DNA of 9,320 nucleotides from an uncultured Lachnospiraceae bacterium. Lineage in GTDB: Bacteria > Bacillota_A > Clostridia > Lachnospirales > Lachnospiraceae. Numbering within the stretch: position 1 is the first letter of the stretch; each line of letters opens with the position of its first letter. The stretch lies in contig CATLIP010000090.1 in assembly GCA_949957035.1 (NCBI GenBank), positions 1-9,320 of the forward strand, written 5' to 3'. A model generated the notes under the pieces. It was not told the DNA's origin and did no database searches. It was given only the letters and a program-made list of their open reading frames with translations. Position numbers and translations under genes: made by a program. Of this stretch, positions 6,869 through 9,320 are shown piece after piece.

Positions 6869-7639
6869 ATGGATGATTGGAAGAGCAGATGGATAAAAGA
6901 AGGAGAACGCTTGGACGACCTGCAGATTAAGGGGTATGGGATTATACAGAGCCCCGGGAGATTCTGTTTTGGGATGGACGCGGTTCTCCTGTCTTCTTTT
7001 GCGAGGGTAAAGAGGCAGGAGCGGGCTTTGGACTTGGGAACAGGTACGGGTATTCTGCCGATTTTGCTGGAGGCGAAGAATGAGGGAGCGCATTACACCG
7101 GATTGGAGATTCAGGAAGAGAGCGTGAGTATGGCCCGCAGGAGCGTGAGATATAATAGGCTTGAGGATAAGATTGATATAGCAGCGGGAGATATCCGAAA
7201 AGCGTCAGAGCTTTTTGGCGCCGCCTCTTTTCAGGTTATCACTGTGAATCCGCCATATATGATTGGGGAACATGGCCTTAAGAATGAGAATGAGGCCTTG
7301 TATATTGCAAGGCATGAGGCGCTGTGTACGCTTGACGATGTGCTTCGGCAGAGCGCAAGGCTTTTGACACCTAAAGGGAGGTTCTATATGGTTCACAGGC
7401 CGTTCCGTCTGCCGGAGATACTTGCTAAGATGTCGGCGTACAGGATTGAACCGAAGCGGATGCGGCTGGTACATCCCTATGTTGACAAGGAGCCGAATAT
7501 GGTTCTGGTGGAGGGACTTAAGGGAGGAAATCCCAGAATGAAGGTGGAGCCTCCGTTAATTGTGTATGAAAAGGACGGAAGATATACGGAGGAGCTGCTT
7601 AAGATATACGGCATGCAAAGCAAAAATGGGGATGTGTAA
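6869..7639 (+). CDS. trmN6: tRNA1(Val) (adenine(37)-N6)-methyltransferase
   Basis: This class-I SAM-dependent methyltransferase is homologous to E. coli YfiC and B. subtilis YabB, which methylate N6 of A37 next to the tRNA anticodon. Motif I is DLGTGTGILPILL (55-67), and the catalytic NPPY for exocyclic adenine amino groups is at 127-130. DDLQIKGYGIIQSPGRFCFG (16-35) and the F/G/D motif before motif I are typical of this subgroup. The C-terminal PPLIVYEKDGRYTEELLKIYG (228-248) is the usual end. The length of 256 residues is normal. No good Shine-Dalgarno sequence precedes the ATG; it starts 7 nt after the ricT stop, so reinitiation by ribosomes finishing ricT is likely. In B. subtilis yabA lies at this junction; it is missing here. 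Confidence 0.92.
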   Translation: MDDWKSRWIKEGERLDDLQIKGYGIIQSPGRFCFGMDAVLLSSFARVKRQERALDLGTGTGILPILLEAKNEGAHYTGLEIQEESVSMARRSVRYNRLEDKIDIAAGDIRKASELFGAASFQVITVNPPYMIGEHGLKNENEALYIARHEALCTLDDVLRQSARLLTPKGRFYMVHRPFRLPEILAKMSAYRIEPKRMRLVHPYVDKEPNMVLVEGLKGGNPRMKVEPPLIVYEKDGRYTEELLKIYGMQSKNGDV

Positions 7640-7671
7640 TAAAATTTAGAAGTAGAGGAGAGAAAATTACC

Positions 7672-8511
7672 ATGCCGGGAACATTATATTTATGTGCGAC
7701 GCCAATCGGCAATTTGGAGGATATGACGTTTCGATGTATCCGGATTCTCAGGGAAGTGGATCTGATTGCTGCGGAGGATACCCGCAACAGTATTAAGCTT
7801 CTGAATCATTTCAAGATAAAGACTCCTATGACCAGTTACCACGAGTATAATAAGATTGAGAAGGGGCGGAAGCTGGTGGAGCGTCTTCTGGAAGGAGAGA
7901 ATATTGCGCTGATTACGGATGCAGGTACTCCGGGAATCTCAGACCCGGGGGAGGAGCTGGTTGGGATGTGCCGTAAGGCCGGCGTTTTAGTGACGGCGGT
8001 TCCGGGCCCGGCGGCGTGTGTGACAGCGCTTACCATATCCGGGCTGCCAACGAGGAGATTTGCGTTTGAGGCATTTCTTCCGGCGGATAAGAAGGAGAAG
8101 CGGGCGATTCTTGAGGAGATGAATAAGGAGACCCGGACTATGGTGTTGTATGAAGCTCCTCACAGGCTGGTGCGGACGTTAGAGACACTTCTTGACGCGC
8201 TGGGGGAGCGAAGGGTCGCCATTTGCCGCGAGCTGACGAAGAAGCACGAGACGGTGTTCGCGTCGGGATTGGAGGATGCAGTTACATATTATAAGGAGCA
8301 TGAGCCGAAAGGGGAGTGTGTCATTGTAATAGAAGGAAAGAGTCGCGCAAAGATTCGTGCAGGAGAACAGGATAAGTGGGCGGAAATGAGCATCGAAGAA
8401 CATATGGAGTTCTATCTGAGCGAGGGGATGGAGAAGAAGGACGCTATGAAGCAGGTGGCGAAAGACCGGGGCGTTGGCAAGAGGGAAATCTATCAGGCAT
8501 TATTATCATAA
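7672..8511 (+). CDS. rsmI: 16S rRNA (cytidine(1402)-2'-O)-methyltransferase
   Basis: RsmI 2'-O-methylates C1402 of 16S rRNA, a decoding-centre nucleotide also N4-methylated by RsmH. The 279-residue protein shows the SAM-binding tetrapyrrole-methylase fold. Motifs are TPIGNLED (10-17), AEDTR (34-38), DAGTPGISDPG (83-93), VPGPAA (110-115), YEAPHR (160-165), RELTKKHE (186-193) and a closing GECVIVIEG (214-222). A short C-terminal helical region follows (about 239-279), as in many Firmicutes homologues. AGAGGAG (7654-7660) lies 11 nt before the ATG. No promoter is seen in the 32-nt gap after trmN6, so it is read as the last gene of the operon. The B. subtilis neighbour yazA, between these two genes, is absent. 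Confidence 0.96.
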   Translation: MPGTLYLCATPIGNLEDMTFRCIRILREVDLIAAEDTRNSIKLLNHFKIKTPMTSYHEYNKIEKGRKLVERLLEGENIALITDAGTPGISDPGEELVGMCRKAGVLVTAVPGPAACVTALTISGLPTRRFAFEAFLPADKKEKRAILEEMNKETRTMVLYEAPHRLVRTLETLLDALGERRVAICRELTKKHETVFASGLEDAVTYYKEHEPKGECVIVIEGKSRAKIRAGEQDKWAEMSIEEHMEFYLSEGMEKKDAMKQVAKDRGVGKREIYQALLS

Positions 8512-8694
8512 CAGGCAAATGGCTGATTTTCCCAGTATATAGGTAATTCCTTAGTCAACTTGTATAATTTTTTGTGAAAAAATTGTTCAACTTGAGTATA
8601 CCCGAAACGCTACTTTTTTTATATACTTTTATTTAAAGCAAGACGGTATCACAGATACAAAGAATATATTTATTTCAAATGGAGGAAACCCAAA
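8512..8694 (+). other. AT-rich intergenic region between rsmI and the ABC ATPase gene
   Basis: This 183-nt gap separates the operon end from the ABC ATPase gene. It contains the palindrome described separately, a TATAAT on its left arm (8563-8568), a seven-T run (8614-8620), TATACT (8622-8627) and TATATT (8665-8670). None of the -10-like boxes has a convincing -35 element at 16-18 nt. GGAGG (8681-8685) is the ribosome site for the next gene. The downstream gene almost certainly has its own promoter here, but I cannot place it. No GC-rich stem directly followed by a T run is visible for terminating the upstream operon. Confidence 0.6.
8552..8598. promoter_or_regulatory. Long imperfect palindrome, possible operator or AT-rich terminator
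   Basis: The dyad is centred on 8575. The perfect core is AATTTTTT (8566-8573), GTG, AAAAAATT (8577-8584). The symmetry continues outward with 18 of 22 positions complementary, plus one T-G wobble. TCAACTTG occurs at both edges (8555-8562 and 8588-8594 plus flanking bases). The left arm overlaps a TATAAT (8563-8568). It could be a regulator binding site for the sugar ABC ATPase gene, or the transcript hairpin ending the rsmI operon. The sequence does not decide between these. Confidence 0.5.
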
Positions 8695-9320
8695 ATGGCA
8701 AGTTTATCATTAAAACACATTAATAAGACATATCCGAACGGATTTGAAGCTGTAAAAGACTTCAACCTTGAGATTGAAGATAAGGAATTCGTCATCTTCG
8801 TAGGCCCTTCAGGATGTGGTAAGTCAACAACACTTCGTATGGTAGCCGGTCTGGAAGATATCTCATCAGGAGAGTTATGGATTGGAGACAAGATGGTTAA
8901 CGATGTAGAGCCTAAGGACAGAGATATCGCGATGGTATTCCAGAACTACGCTCTGTATCCACATATGACAGTATATGACAACATGGCTTTTGGTCTGAAA
9001 TTGAGAAAGGTTCCGAAAGACCAGATTGATAAGATGGTACGTGAGGCAGCTAAGATTCTTGACTTGGAAGCATTGTTAGACCGTAAGCCGAAGGCTCTTT
9101 CCGGTGGTCAGAGACAGCGTGTTGCTATGGGACGTGCAATCGTTCGTAATCCTAAGGTATTCCTTATGGATGAGCCTCTTTCTAACTTGGACGCTAAGCT
9201 GCGTGGACAGATGCGTATTGAGATTTCCAAGCTGCATCAGAGACTTGGTACAACGATTATCTATGTAACACATGACCAGACAGAGGCTATGACGCTTGGT
9301 ACAAGAATCGTAGTTATGAG
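8695..9320 (+). CDS. Sugar ABC transporter ATPase of the MsmX/UgpC/MalK type, N-terminal part
   Basis: This cytoplasmic ATPase powers carbohydrate uptake by binding membrane permeases. The first 208 codons are present and the reading frame runs off the window end. Motifs are Walker [10 protein letters not shown] (37-45), Q-loop glutamine Q83 in [13 protein letters not shown], signature [14 protein letters not shown] (135-148), Walker B VFLMDEP (155-161, catalytic E160), D-loop SNLD and switch histidine H193 in VTHDQTEAM. The C-terminal regulatory domain lies beyond the window. GGAGG (8681-8685) is 9 nt before the ATG. No permease or binding protein is next to it on the visible side, which fits a shared ATPase such as MsmX serving several importers, though downstream genes are unseen. 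Arginine codons are only CGT and AGA, unlike rsmI and trmN6, which suggests high expression. Confidence 0.93.
   Translation, partial: MASLSLKHINKTYPNGFEAVKDFNLEIEDKEFVIFVGPSGCGKSTTLRMVAGLEDISSGELWIGDKMVNDVEPKDRDIAMVFQNYALYPHMTVYDNMAFGLKLRKVPKDQIDKMVREAAKILDLEALLDRKPKALSGGQRQRVAMGRAIVRNPKVFLMDEPLSNLDAKLRGQMRIEISKLHQRLGTTIIYVTHDQTEAMTLGTRIVVM

Noticed and set aside
8603..8616. Possible CcpA cre site upstream of the ABC ATPase gene
   Set aside because: Only the core AAACGCT fits the consensus; the flanking positions fail on both sides.
8595..8620. Intrinsic terminator using the seven-T run at 8614-8620
   Set aside because: The only stem directly before it is a 4-bp AGTA/TACT pairing with a 12-nt loop, too weak to support a call.

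Overview
The window looks like a chromosomal segment of a low-to-mid GC Gram-positive Clostridia bacterium, most likely a Lachnospiraceae-type gut anaerobe. This rests on strong AAGGAGG-type ribosome binding sites, tightly packed genes all on the + strand, and a gene order related to the tmk-holB-ricT-trmN6-rsmI neighbourhood of Firmicutes. The species assignment is inference from style and synteny; no database search was run.

Layout: (1) 2-154 is the 3' end of a methylthioadenosine/S-adenosylhomocysteine nucleosidase gene. (2) 155-283 is a short gap with a hairpin and a candidate -10 box. (3) 284-1504 encodes an unrecognised 406-residue membrane-anchored protein with three predicted membrane segments near the N-terminus and a long charged tail carrying degenerate 14-residue repeats. 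(4) 1505-1609 holds a good sigma-A-like promoter that overlaps the preceding stop codon, and a perfect 9-bp hairpin in the leader. (5) 1610-8511 is a seven-gene probable operon: pgi, a short Orn/Lys/Arg decarboxylase, a guanylate-kinase-like P-loop kinase, holB, ricT, trmN6 and rsmI. Junctions are overlaps of 1, 8 and 14 nt, then gaps of 4, 7 and 32 nt. (6) 8512-8694 is an AT-rich gap with a long imperfect palindrome. (7) 8695-9320 is the start of a MsmX/UgpC/MalK-type sugar ABC transporter ATPase, cut off by the window end.

The operon mixes glycolysis (pgi), amino acid/polyamine metabolism (the decarboxylase), nucleotide phosphorylation (the kinase), replication clamp loading (holB), RNase Y/phosphorelay control (ricT), and tRNA and 16S rRNA methylation (trmN6, rsmI). 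It resembles the Bacillus subtilis yaaO-tmk-yaaQ-yaaR-holB-yaaT-yabA-yabB-yazA-yabC cluster. The thymidylate kinase position is taken by a guanylate-kinase-fold protein, and yaaQ, yaaR, yabA and yazA are absent. I see no mobile element, CRISPR array, RNA gene or defence system. Most of the window is conserved housekeeping DNA. The least explained items are the repeat-bearing membrane protein, the kinase in the tmk slot, and the two non-coding dyads.
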